Shown: piece after piece, positions 5,735 to 12,907 of the stretch | Layout: every line of letters starts with the position of its first letter | Position numbering within the stretch: the stretch's first letter is position 1 | DNA from: a virus | Reading direction: 5' to 3' (one strand) | DNA length: 40,989 nucleotides | IMG/VR virus record: IMGVR_UViG_3300046167_000627 | Location: 1-40,989 of that record | Made by a program: the position numbers and the translations under genes | The notes under the pieces: model-generated | Databases searched by the model: none | Seen by the model: the letters and a program-made list of their open reading frames with translations, nothing else | Told to the model about the DNA's origin: nothing

Positions 5735-7624
5735 TTGAGCAAATTAAGTGACTATCAAACACTGATCGCGGCATCTCGCTATGCCCGGTGGCTGGACGAT
5801 GAGGAGCGCCGTGAGACCTTCCCGGAAACAGCCAAGCGTTACACCGACTACTGGCTCAACAAGGACAAGATCACCGCAGAGGAAGCTGACCGGCTCACCA
5901 AGGCCATCACCAGCCTATCTTGTGTACCAAGCATGCGAGCACTGTGGACGGCAGGCGAGGCACTGGATCGTGACAATGCCGCCGGGTTCAACTGTTGCTA
6001 TACAGCAGTCGATCACGTCCGGGCATTCGACGAGGCTTTCTACCTGCTCATGTGTGGCTGCGGCGTCGGCTTCTCTGTAGAGCGGCAGAACATTGCCAAG
6101 CTGCCCGAGGTGCCCGAGGACATGCACACCAGCGACACCGTGATCAATGTTCCTGACAGCAAGCAGGGCTGGGCGTCATCTTTGCGGCAGCTGATTAGCC
6201 TGCTCTACTCGGGACACATTCCCAAGTGGGACGTTAGCAACGTCAGGCCATCAGGTGCGCGGCTCAAGACGTTTGGCGGCAGGGCTTCAGGTCCACAGCC
6301 ACTGGTTGACCTCTTTGAGTTTACCGTCCGGGTGTTTAAGGGCGCAGCAGGTCGTCAGCTCAACAGCATCGAGTGCCACGACATCATGACCAAGATCGGC
6401 GAGGCGGTAGTCGTTGGCGGTGTCCGACGTAGCGCCATGATCAGCCTATCAAACGTCAGTGATGACCGTATGCGGATGGCCAAGTCTGGTGCTTGGTATG
6501 ACCAGCACGGTCACCGGGCGCTAGCTAACAACTCGGCAGCGTACACAGAAAAGCCAGACTTCGCTGTGTTCCAAGCAGAGATGAAGGCGCTGTACGAGAG
6601 CTACTCAGGCGAGCGTGGCATCTTCAACCGCGAGGGTGCACGCAAGAAGTTACGCGACCACGGTAGGCGAGAACACGATCACGATTGGGGTGGAAATCCC
6701 TGTTTAGAGGTGATCTTGCGACCGAATCAAATGTGCAATCTATCCGAGGTTGTCATCCGTGAGAACGACACGCTTGCCTCGCTCAAGAAGAAGGTCGAGA
6801 TAGCCGCGATCTTTGGCACGCTGCAGTCAACGCTGACCGACTTCCGTTACCTGCGGAAGGTATGGAAGGACAACTGCGACGAGGAGCGACTGCTGGGTGT
6901 CAGCATGACGGGTATCTGTGATCACGCTGTTATGTCAGGTCAGGAAGGCATGGAGAAGTTAGGCAGCTGGCTCCGTCAGTTACGCGACCACGCTGAGAAG
7001 GTCAACGAGGATTGGGCTGAGAGGCTGGGCATTAACCCAAGCACATCAGTATCCGTGATTAAGCCATCGGGTACGGTCAGTCAATTGGTAGATGCAAGCT
7101 CCGGGATTCACCCACGCTACAGCGATTTTTATATAAGGCGCCTGAGAAATTCGGTAAACGATCCAATTACCAGCTTCCTGATCGATCAAGGAGTGCCACA
7201 CGAGAAGTGCGTCATGCAGCCAGAGACGACGGTGGTGTTTGACTTCTATGTCAAGTCACCAGAGCACGCACTGACCACTAGCCAAGTCGGAACCATTGAC
7301 CAGCTAGAGCTTGCGAAGTGCTACGGCGAGAACTGGGCGACCCACACGGTTAGCTGCACCACCTACTACACCGACGACTCATGGTACGACGCGTGCTCGT
7401 GGATGTGGAAGAACTGGGACAGTCTGATCGGGATGAGCTTCCTGCCCCACGACGGCGGCACCTACCAGCAGGCGCCATACGAGGAGATTGATGAGGCCAC
7501 GTTTAACTACGCGGTCAACGGGATCAACCCTATCGACTGGTCGCTGCTACCCAGCTACGAGAGAGGTGACACCACCGAGGGCGCGAAGACTGCGGCCTGT
7601 GTCGGTGACGCCTGCGAGCTGTGA
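5735..7624 (+). CDS. nrdJ: Class II (adenosylcobalamin-dependent) ribonucleotide reductase
   Basis: A 629-residue reductase that turns ribonucleotides into deoxyribonucleotides for phage DNA. It fits the monomeric class II group (Lactobacillus leichmannii type, about 740 residues), somewhat shortened. The first redox cysteine is in FNCCYTAV (about residue 86). NPCLEVIL (about 323-330) holds the thiyl-radical Cys with Asn and Glu, and QMCNLSE supplies the second redox Cys. PSGTVSQLVDASSGIHPRY is a conserved barrel segment. The C-terminal tail ends in CVGDAC, the re-reducing cysteine pair. No ATP-cone domain is seen. The enzyme is oxygen-independent but needs host vitamin B12. The start is TTG at 5735, with TAGGAG eight bases upstream and no suitable ATG. 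Confidence 0.93.
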   Translation: MSKLSDYQTLIAASRYARWLDDEERRETFPETAKRYTDYWLNKDKITAEEADRLTKAITSLSCVPSMRALWTAGEALDRDNAAGFNCCYTAVDHVRAFDEAFYLLMCGCGVGFSVERQNIAKLPEVPEDMHTSDTVINVPDSKQGWASSLRQLISLLYSGHIPKWDVSNVRPSGARLKTFGGRASGPQPLVDLFEFTVRVFKGAAGRQLNSIECHDIMTKIGEAVVVGGVRRSAMISLSNVSDDRMRMAKSGAWYDQHGHRALANNSAAYTEKPDFAVFQAEMKALYESYSGERGIFNREGARKKLRDHGRREHDHDWGGNPCLEVILRPNQMCNLSEVVIRENDTLASLKKKVEIAAIFGTLQSTLTDFRYLRKVWKDNCDEERLLGVSMTGICDHAVMSGQEGMEKLGSWLRQLRDHAEKVNEDWAERLGINPSTSVSVIKPSGTVSQLVDASSGIHPRYSDFYIRRLRNSVNDPITSFLIDQGVPHEKCVMQPETTVVFDFYVKSPEHALTTSQVGTIDQLELAKCYGENWATHTVSCTTYYTDDSWYDACSWMWKNWDSLIGMSFLPHDGGTYQQAPYEEIDEATFNYAVNGINPIDWSLLPSYERGDTTEGAKTAACVGDACEL

Positions 7625-7803
7625 GCCAGAAGGATTGGTGGGGGGCAGAGCGTGCCCCTCGCCAGTACGCCGATGCACTACTGCAAATGAAGGGAGACGC
7701 CGAGAGACAGCGCGGGTTCATGTTGGTTCATGTGCCTGAGCATCTTCACGAGCTGGTGAGGGATCACTACCGCACGGCGTTAGCTCTAGGAGGTAAGAAG
7801 TAA
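7621..7803 (+). CDS. Small protein coupled to the reductase
   Basis: A 60-residue protein (KDWWGAERAPRQYADALLQM; VPEHLHELVRDHYRTALAL) without a recognised family. It starts with GTG inside GTGA, overlapping the reductase stop by 4 bases, and its own stop overlaps the next ATG (TAATG), so it lies in a tightly coupled operon. Thioredoxin or glutaredoxin is excluded because there is no Cys pair. Confidence 0.6.
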   Translation: MSQKDWWGAERAPRQYADALLQMKGDAERQRGFMLVHVPEHLHELVRDHYRTALALGGKK

Positions 7804-8054
7804 TGGACTACTTCAGCAAGCAACGATTACGGAAACGGATCGCCGGTCAGATCAAGGACTTCCTTGGCTCTGGCGGCGCCATTGAAATCATCCCGCCACG
7901 CAGAGTCTGCCCCGCCCACATGGGCTGGATAGCGGAACGTGGATGGGACTACACGCCTTGGTCAAGCATGGGTGGATCTGACTTCTTTGGAGGGCAGACG
8001 GTACTCGATGAGGGTTGCTACCACACCAAGCCGACAAAGACAGAGGAGGATTAA
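7803..8054 (+). CDS. Hypothetical protein
   Basis: An 83-residue protein with a basic helical start (FSKQRLRKRIAGQIKDFL) and a Trp/Gly-rich middle (HMGWIAERGWDYTPWSSMGG). It has two cysteines, far apart. No family is recognised. AGGAGGTAAG lies just before the start. It lies within the coupled run between the reductase and the methyltransferase, so a link to nucleotide or DNA metabolism is likely only by position. Confidence 0.6.
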   Translation: MDYFSKQRLRKRIAGQIKDFLGSGGAIEIIPPRRVCPAHMGWIAERGWDYTPWSSMGGSDFFGGQTVLDEGCYHTKPTKTEED

Positions 8055-8056
8055 TC

Positions 8057-8353
8057 ATGGACGACGACACGGAGGTTGAAATGATCGAGCTATTAGGTGA
8101 CGAGTACGCGGACGCATTACTAGGGGCCGTATTCGAGGACGACGGTACGCCAGTGCCCTGCTACTCGAGTGCTGCGGTAATGGATCATCTACTACTCAGC
8201 GGGCACGACGAGGACTCGGCTCTTGCTGCGGTAGAGGAGGCTACCGATGGCATGAGAATGCTCTGGATTCACCCTCTTGAGCTTGAGGTTGAGTTTGTGG
8301 CAGATGACAAGCCACACCTGACGCTGGTGCCTAGCAAGAAAGACCTGCACTGA
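8057..8353 (+). CDS. Acidic hypothetical protein upstream of the methyltransferase
   Basis: A 98-residue, strongly acidic protein (MDDDTEVEMIELLGDEYADA; AVFEDDG; HDEDSALAAVEEATDG) with mixed helix and strand and no known domain. GAGGAGGATTAATC precedes the start at 8057; the longer in-frame reading upstream lacks such a site. Its TGA overlaps the methyltransferase ATG (TGATG). An acidic partner next to a DNA-modifying enzyme could be a DNA-mimic protein, but nothing more specific supports that. Confidence 0.6.
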   Translation: MDDDTEVEMIELLGDEYADALLGAVFEDDGTPVPCYSSAAVMDHLLLSGHDEDSALAAVEEATDGMRMLWIHPLELEVEFVADDKPHLTLVPSKKDLH

Positions 8354-9501
8354 TGAGGTACGGAAGCGTCTGTAGTGGCATAGAGGCCGCTACGCAGGCG
8401 TGGCATGGACTTGGATGGGAGCCCGCATTCTTCTCTGACATCGAGAAGTTTCCGGTAGCTGTACTGCAGCACCACTACCCAGACGTGCCGTGTCATGGAG
8501 ATTTCACAGACATCACGGAGGATGACTATGGACCAATTGACTTGCTTGTCGGAGGAACACCCTGCCAATCATTCAGCGTCGCAGGACTCAGAGGCGGCAT
8601 GGATGACGACCGTGGCAACTTGGCACTCGAATTCATTAGGCTTGCTCAACGAAAGCGGCCACAGTGGCTGGTCTGGGAAAACGTCCCCGGCGTCCTGTCA
8701 TCAAACGGAGGACGGGACTTTGGAAGCTTCCTCGGGGCGCTGGCTGAAATCGGGTATGGGTTCGCCTACCGGGTTCTTGACGCTCAATACTTCGGAGTGG
8801 CCCAAAGACGCCGCCGTGTGTTCGTTGTCGGATACCTTGGAGACTGGAGACGTGCCGCCGCGGTTCTTTTTGAGCGCGAAAGCCTGTCAGGGAATCCTGC
8901 GCCGAGCAGAGAAGAGGGGGAAAAAGTTGCCCCCGCTGTTACAACTGGCCCTCCATTCAGTCGCACAGGAAACGAGCGAGTAGAGTGCGAGGCCATTGTG
9001 CCAATGCAGATCGGATCCGGAAGCGACCCTGAGTTAATGGCAACGCTCTGCGCCAAAGACAACGAAAAGTGGGGCTGTAACCAGTGGGTGAATGAGGGCA
9101 AGGCTGTTATCGGTTTTCAGTCAACCGCAAACGCCTGTGACGCGGCGGCGGCAGGGATCAATGTTAGCCCCACGCTGAAAACTGACCCTATGGCTGTGGC
9201 GTTTGCTCAGAACAGCAGGGATGAGCTCAGGGAGATGCCTTACTCGGGCGCTCTGGCGGCCAGCCCCGGCATGAAGCAGACCAGCTATGTGCGCGAAGGT
9301 CTTAGCGTCAGGCGCCTTACACCAACCGAGTGCGAGAGGCTGCAGGGATTCCCCGATGGCTTCACGCAGATATCTTGGCGCAACAAGGAGCCAGAGAACT
9401 GTCCAGACGGGCCACGCTACAAGGCTCTGGGTAATTCGATGGCTGTTCCCGTAATGAAGTGGATAGGCGAGCGCATTCAGGCCGTGGAGGACCTGCAATG
9501 A
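8353..9501 (+). CDS. DNA (cytosine-5) methyltransferase
   Basis: A 382-residue Dcm-type methyltransferase that transfers a methyl group from S-adenosylmethionine to cytosine C5. The motifs are in order: I (GSVCSGIEAATQAWHGLG, residues 4-21), IV with the catalytic Cys (GTPCQSFSVAG, about 68-78), VI (ENVPGVL, about 109-115), VIII (QRRRRVFVVG, about 150-159), and IX-X near the end (RRLTPTECERLQGFPDGF; YKALGNSMAVPV). The region from about 170 to 310 is the variable target-recognition part, so the target site cannot be read. No restriction enzyme is nearby, so it most likely protects phage DNA. Bases 8495-8983 also carry a second reading frame. Confidence 0.93.
   Translation: MRYGSVCSGIEAATQAWHGLGWEPAFFSDIEKFPVAVLQHHYPDVPCHGDFTDITEDDYGPIDLLVGGTPCQSFSVAGLRGGMDDDRGNLALEFIRLAQRKRPQWLVWENVPGVLSSNGGRDFGSFLGALAEIGYGFAYRVLDAQYFGVAQRRRRVFVVGYLGDWRRAAAVLFERESLSGNPAPSREEGEKVAPAVTTGPPFSRTGNERVECEAIVPMQIGSGSDPELMATLCAKDNEKWGCNQWVNEGKAVIGFQSTANACDAAAAGINVSPTLKTDPMAVAFAQNSRDELREMPYSGALAASPGMKQTSYVREGLSVRRLTPTECERLQGFPDGFTQISWRNKEPENCPDGPRYKALGNSMAVPVMKWIGERIQAVEDLQ
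8495..8983 (+). CDS. Second-frame ORF inside the methyltransferase gene, conserved phage-type tail motif
   Basis: A 162-codon open frame runs within the methyltransferase gene in another frame. Its last third (SEWPKDAAVCSLSDTLETGD, VPPRFFLSAKACQGILRRAE, KRGKKLPPLL) matches, from memory, a short phage protein family with the text FLSAKACAGILRRAERRGK that is often encoded beside or over Dcm-type methylase genes. The methyltransferase frame is also well conserved here (QRRRRVFVVG; VLFERESL). A real overlapping gene is therefore plausible. The true start is unclear: Met codons at 8495, about 8504 and later are open, and no strong ribosome binding site stands out. The function is unknown. Confidence 0.5.
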   Translation: MEISQTSRRMTMDQLTCLSEEHPANHSASQDSEAAWMTTVATWHSNSLGLLNESGHSGWSGKTSPASCHQTEDGTLEASSGRWLKSGMGSPTGFLTLNTSEWPKDAAVCSLSDTLETGDVPPRFFLSAKACQGILRRAEKRGKKLPPLLQLALHSVAQETSE

Positions 9502-9998
9502 GCTTTGGCGGCAAGATCAAACGCAACATAGCCGACAAGCACTTTAGCGATTGCATTCGTAAGGCAGCGGAGTGGAAGTGCCAGCGATGCGAGAAGGACT
9601 ACACCGACAGGCCGCAGGGTCTGCAGTGCAGCCACTACATTTCTCGTGGCCACTGGTCGGTACGCTACGACCCCAAGAATGCGCTGTCGCTATGCGCCTA
9701 TTGTCATAATTATTTAGAGGGTTTCCCAACGGCACACACGCAGTTGTACCGCGAAATTCACGGAGGTATTCATGGAAGAGACGAGACTGACGCATCGCTT
9801 AACGCGCTTCTTCAGAGGGAAGCCTGCAAGAGCAGAGCCCAGTACGCCAGACAAAACGCAAAAGGAGCAATCTCAGCCCACTATCGAGAAGAGAGCAAGC
9901 GACTCGACGGTGAACTCGAACGCAAAGCCAAAGGCAAGGAGGCCGATCTTGAAGTCTACAGCTACGTCCAGAGGACGAAGACACTTAGTGATACCTGA
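9498..9998 (+). CDS. ninG: NinG/Rap-like recombination protein
   Basis: A 166-residue protein of the lambda NinG (Rap) kind, a Holliday-junction endonuclease family. WKCQRCEKDY supplies a first C-x2-C pair. LQCSHYISRGHWSVRYDPKNALSLCAYC has the His core and the second C-x2-C, a zinc-bound HNH-like arrangement. The C-terminal third is helical and basic. ATG at 9498 overlaps the methyltransferase TGA (ATGA). With the Sak3-type annealing protein and SSB-like protein downstream it forms a plausible phage recombination set. Its last 227 bases are shared, in another frame, with the start of the next gene. Confidence 0.75.
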   Translation: MSFGGKIKRNIADKHFSDCIRKAAEWKCQRCEKDYTDRPQGLQCSHYISRGHWSVRYDPKNALSLCAYCHNYLEGFPTAHTQLYREIHGGIHGRDETDASLNALLQREACKSRAQYARQNAKGAISAHYREESKRLDGELERKAKGKEADLEVYSYVQRTKTLSDT

Positions 9999-10743
9999 CG
10001 TCCAGCAGAAGCCGGGATGCACTACCGACCACCTAACGTGGGCGGGTCAGTACGCGGTCGAGATGCTGCCAGACGTGATCGTGGTTATTGGCGACTGGTG
10101 GGACATGGAGAGTCTCAGCAGTTATGACAAGGGCAAGAAGTCGTTTGAGGGTCGCCGCTACGTCAATGACATCGACGCTGGCTGTCAGGCTATGGACGCG
10201 TTCATGGCACCCATTAGGGCAGAGATCACCCGACGCAAGAAGGGTAAGCGCAAGGCATGGGACCCGGAGCTGCACTTCACACTGGGCAACCACGAGAACC
10301 GTATCGTCCGGGCGGTAGAGGACAGCGCGGAGCTGGAGTGCCTGATGTCGTTCGATGACTTCAACCTAGAGGAGCACGGCTTCAAGGTGCACGACTACCT
10401 CGACGTTGTGACCATTGACGGTGTGGCCTACTCGCACTTCTTTACTAGCGGAGTCATGGGTCGGCCAGTCAGTAGCGCGGCAACCATGCTCAATAAGAAG
10501 CACATGAGCACGGTTATGGGCCACGTCCAAGACCGCCAGATCGCCTACGCCAAGCGTGCAGACGGCGCCCGTATTACTGGCATCTTTGCGGGCATCTACT
10601 ACCAGCACGACGAGGAGTACTTAACGCCACAGACAGGCACGTCTACAACGTGGGCAGGTGTGTGGGTCCTTAACGAGGTCAATGACGGCAGCTTCGACGA
10701 GATGCCGGTCAGCCTCAACTATTTAAGGAGCAAGTATGAGTAA
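9772..10743 (+). CDS. Calcineurin-like metallophosphoesterase
   Basis: A 323-residue protein with the metal-binding motifs of calcineurin-like phosphoesterases in order: VIPDVQQKPG (about residues 73-82), VVIGDWWDM (about 104-112), TLGNHENR (about 171-178) and MGHVQDR (about 243-249). These are typical of phage phosphatases and nucleases acting on nucleotides or DNA ends. The first 68 residues are polar and low in complexity and lie over the end of the NinG gene. The start at 9772 was kept because GGAGG lies seven bases before it, although a shorter start cannot be excluded. The last bases overlap the next gene. Confidence 0.8.
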   Translation: MEETRLTHRLTRFFRGKPARAEPSTPDKTQKEQSQPTIEKRASDSTVNSNAKPKARRPILKSTATSRGRRHLVIPDVQQKPGCTTDHLTWAGQYAVEMLPDVIVVIGDWWDMESLSSYDKGKKSFEGRRYVNDIDAGCQAMDAFMAPIRAEITRRKKGKRKAWDPELHFTLGNHENRIVRAVEDSAELECLMSFDDFNLEEHGFKVHDYLDVVTIDGVAYSHFFTSGVMGRPVSSAATMLNKKHMSTVMGHVQDRQIAYAKRADGARITGIFAGIYYQHDEEYLTPQTGTSTTWAGVWVLNEVNDGSFDEMPVSLNYLRSKYE

Positions 10744-10957
10744 CCGAGAGCAAGAGGAGAGGCGCCAAGAGCTGTGGCAATTCATCCGCGACGTGTCAGC
10801 GTGTGAGGAGGTGCCTATGTCTTCAATCAGGGAGCTGGCGAATGCTCACGTTATAGACATCACGAAATACCGCATCGCTTGGGACGCGCTATGCGACGAG
10901 GCGTACAAGGTGATTTCTATAGCAGAGGATCGGATGGAGGCTGCGGATGAGTACTAG
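10736..10957 (+). CDS. Small helical acidic protein
   Basis: A 73-residue protein rich in Glu and Arg with two long helices (NREQEERRQELWQFIRDVSA; DALCDEAYKVISIAEDRME). No family is recognised. The ATG overlaps the end of the phosphoesterase, with TTTAAGGAGCAAGT as binding site. It is the first of three small overlapping genes, two of which encode membrane proteins. Confidence 0.6.
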   Translation: MSNREQEERRQELWQFIRDVSACEEVPMSSIRELANAHVIDITKYRIAWDALCDEAYKVISIAEDRMEAADEY

Positions 10958-11099
10958 GACCTTTGAGGATCAGTTTTACAGCGTGATCTCTTGGGCCCTT
11001 ATGATCCTGACGGCGCCCATCTGGATTCCGCTAGGTCTATATATCGGCATGACATACCACTGGGAGGACACCGTACCCAAGGAGGAAGACTATGAGTAA
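10947..11099 (+). CDS. Single-pass membrane peptide (50 residues), first of a pair
   Basis: A 50-residue peptide with a polar N-terminus, one membrane helix (VISWALMILTAPIWIPLGLY) and an acidic tail (HWEDTVPKEEDYE). It overlaps the previous gene by 11 bases and the next by 8. Together with the next gene it forms two adjacent membrane peptides of equal length. The location in the early recombination operon does not favour a holin; a superinfection-exclusion role is possible but unproven. Confidence 0.7.
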   Translation: MSTRTFEDQFYSVISWALMILTAPIWIPLGLYIGMTYHWEDTVPKEEDYE

Positions 11100-11244
11100 G
11101 TACAGCGTAGGCGATGTCCTTATGACGCTATTCATGCTGGTTCTCTTTCCGGTACTCATACCCGTAGTGTTTTTCGTGGTGATCTACTGGATCGCATGCG
11201 GGCTGCTGAGTAGCGACAAATACAAGAAGGAGGTGGATGAATGA
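11092..11244 (+). CDS. Single-pass membrane peptide (50 residues), second of a pair
   Basis: A 50-residue peptide (MSKYSVGDVLMTLFMLVLF, then PVLIPVVFFVVIYWIACGLL) with a long hydrophobic stretch that could cross the membrane once or form a hairpin, followed by a charged tail (SSDKYKKEVDE). GGAGGAAGACT precedes the start. It overlaps the previous gene (ATGAGTAA) and the next (ATGA), so it is co-translated with its neighbour; the two may act together. Confidence 0.7.
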   Translation: MSKYSVGDVLMTLFMLVLFPVLIPVVFFVVIYWIACGLLSSDKYKKEVDE

Positions 11245-11546
11245 GTATTGACGCAAAGCCAGAGGAGTACGACGCGGTGACCAGTCGCTTCTACGACAAC
11301 CGGTCGCCCAAAGAGGTGCCCTATGTGCCTGACCCGGTGAACCAGCCAGACCACTACCGGGTTGGTGAGGTCGAGGCGATAGCATATATCGAGCAGCAAC
11401 TAGGCTCAGGTGTTCGCGACTATCTCTTGGGGAATTTACACAAGTACCTACACCGTCATCGGTTCAAGGGTAACGCCTTGGAGGACTTGAAGAAGGCCCA
11501 GTGGTATCTCAATAAGTTAATCATGGAAGAAGAGCAAGGAGGCTAA
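11241..11546 (+). CDS. DUF3310 family protein
   Basis: A 101-residue protein with the DUF3310 pattern: VNQPDHYRVGEVEAIAYIE (about residues 32-50), then GNLHKYLHRHRFKGNALEDL and KKAQWYLNKLI. This family is widespread in phages and has been linked to nucleotide metabolism by genome context, without a proven reaction. AGGAGGTGGATGA precedes the start. It lies next to the annealing protein gene in the same operon. Confidence 0.85.
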   Translation: MSIDAKPEEYDAVTSRFYDNRSPKEVPYVPDPVNQPDHYRVGEVEAIAYIEQQLGSGVRDYLLGNLHKYLHRHRFKGNALEDLKKAQWYLNKLIMEEEQGG

Positions 11547-12260
11547 ATGAAAGAAGAAAATCGCTTTGTAAAGCTGAGTAGAAAGGATGTGTCCGAGGGC
11601 ATAGAGAGAAAGGGCAACCTTGACTTCTTATCATGGGGCGTAGCTTGGACGAAACTGTGCGAGGACTATCCCGGCAGCACATACTTTTATGGTGAGCAGG
11701 AGACGTTCCCCGATGGCTCTGTGATGGTCGAGATGAGCGTCACGGTCGAGGGACTTACCCACACCATGAGGCTGCCGGTTATGGATAACCGCAACAAGAG
11801 CATCCTAAACCCATCGTCGAGAGACGTGTCGGACGCGAACATGCGATGTCTTGTTAAGTGCATCGCGATGCACGGCTGCGGACTTTCTTTGTACACCAAG
11901 GTGAAGGGTCTGGTTGACGAGTCACCGTTCGATGTTGTGTCACGCCTTATCGACTCGGGCGATCACAGTAAGTTTCACGAGTACGTTACCGGGCTGGATG
12001 AGAGGACCAGAACCGATTTGTTTAACGAGGCGCCGTCAGGTCAGAAGACAAAGTTCAAGGACGCTTATAGAGGTGCATTACGCACCGCCAATCTGTTCTT
12101 TGACAGCGTCTCTGAGATGGTGGTAGCCGCAAGGGAGCGAGACGACACTGATCTATTGCTGGAGACAATAGGTGAGCTGACTGGTTACGAGAAGACAGCT
12201 CTGTGGTCCAGACTGGGCGCAGAGGATCAACAATTCATTCAATCAACTACAGGGAAGTGA
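11547..12260 (+). CDS. Sak3/DUF1071-type single-strand annealing protein
   Basis: A 237-residue protein resembling the DUF1071 (Sak3) annealing recombinases. The typical opening is present (KGNLDFLSWGVAWTKLCEDYP, shortened here to FLSWGVAWTKL and YP around residues 27-43), then VEMSVTVEGLTHTMRLPVMD and a conserved SDANMRCLVKCIAMHGCGLSLY segment (near residues 94-115). Such proteins anneal complementary single strands for homologous recombination and replication restart. The C-terminal 90 residues are a variable helical tail. It is followed by the SSB-like gene after two bases, a common pairing. AGGAGGCTAA precedes the start. Confidence 0.75.
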   Translation: MKEENRFVKLSRKDVSEGIERKGNLDFLSWGVAWTKLCEDYPGSTYFYGEQETFPDGSVMVEMSVTVEGLTHTMRLPVMDNRNKSILNPSSRDVSDANMRCLVKCIAMHGCGLSLYTKVKGLVDESPFDVVSRLIDSGDHSKFHEYVTGLDERTRTDLFNEAPSGQKTKFKDAYRGALRTANLFFDSVSEMVVAARERDDTDLLLETIGELTGYEKTALWSRLGAEDQQFIQSTTGK

Positions 12261-12262
12261 TT

Positions 12263-12562
12263 ATGAGCTATGAAGAATCAATGTTAGTCAAAGGCTTCTA
12301 CCCCAAGCAGAAGCACCCAAACGCGCCAGACTTCGTTATCGCGAAGGGCTCTATCAACCTGCCTCAGTTTGCCGAATTCATGCGCGAGTTTAAGGCAGCC
12401 AACCCCGGAGAGGAGTGGGTCAACATCGACATGAAGCTGTCGAAGGCTGGCAAGGGTCACGCAACCGTGGACACATGGAAGCCAGACCCAGCCATGCAGG
12501 GCCAGTCAGCACCGGCACAGGCCCCGGCTATGGCGGCGGTCGACACAGACCTCCCCTTCTAG
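12263..12562 (+). CDS. Small SSB-like protein with acidic C-terminal tip
   Basis: A 99-residue protein with a compact N-terminal domain (MLVKGFYPKQKHPNAPDFVI; AEFMREFKAANPGEEWVNID). A Pro/Ala-rich linker (MQGQSAPAQAPAMAAV) leads to the terminal DTDLPF, which mimics the DDDIPF tip by which bacterial SSB recruits repair and replication partners. It directly follows the annealing protein gene. Shorter than E. coli SSB (178 residues), it would bind ssDNA and recruit host or phage partners. A terminator follows 19 bases after the stop. Confidence 0.7.
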   Translation: MSYEESMLVKGFYPKQKHPNAPDFVIAKGSINLPQFAEFMREFKAANPGEEWVNIDMKLSKAGKGHATVDTWKPDPAMQGQSAPAQAPAMAAVDTDLPF

Positions 12563-12580
12563 CGATCAACTAAACCTACA

Positions 12581-12604
12581 AGGGGCTTCGGCCCCTTTTT
12601 TATT
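12581..12604 (+). terminator. Strong rho-independent terminator closing the recombination operon
   Basis: AGGGGC (12581-12586) pairs with GCCCCT (12591-12596) around a TTCG tetraloop and runs into a T-rich tract. It separates the replication and recombination genes from the integration genes. Confidence 0.9.
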
Positions 12605-12615
12605 TCGGAGGATTT

Positions 12616-12735
12616 ATGACTAAAAGAGTATGGCGACCACTCAACACCGTGGGCCTAGTAATCATCGGAGCCACCGTGGCATTCGTGATCACCTACAACA
12701 TACTGGAGCTGTCGCGTGCCTGTAGTGCCCTTTGA
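12616..12735 (+). CDS. Tiny single-pass membrane peptide
   Basis: A 39-residue peptide with a basic start (MTKRVWRPL) and one membrane helix (GLVIIGATVAFVITYNIL). CGGAGGATTT gives a strong ribosome binding site, which is the main support. Its end overlaps the DUF4224 gene by 20 bases. No known function. Confidence 0.6.
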   Translation: MTKRVWRPLNTVGLVIIGATVAFVITYNILELSRACSAL

Positions 12736-12907
12736 GGCGCTGCAGGAGCTGTCAGGCTACAAGCAGGTCAGCAAGGTGATTGCGTTTCTTCGGGAACATC
12801 GCATACGATACGTCATCGGCGGGGACGGAAAGCCCCGGACAACCAGTGACTTTCTGAGCGAGGATCTCGATGGCGAAAAGCAAACTTCCACCATACTGTT
12901 TAAGTGA
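12716..12907 (+). CDS. DUF4224 family protein beside the integrase
   Basis: A 63-residue protein with the DUF4224 pattern: FEALQELSGYKQVSKVIAFL, then REHRIRYVIGGDGKPRTT, a winged-helix-like DNA-binding unit. Genes of this family typically sit immediately upstream of tyrosine integrases in prophages, as here, and may act as excision or directionality factors; that role is inferred. The start is GTG at 12716 with GGAG upstream. It overlaps the integrase start by 38 bases. Confidence 0.75.
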   Translation: MPVVPFEALQELSGYKQVSKVIAFLREHRIRYVIGGDGKPRTTSDFLSEDLDGEKQTSTILFK

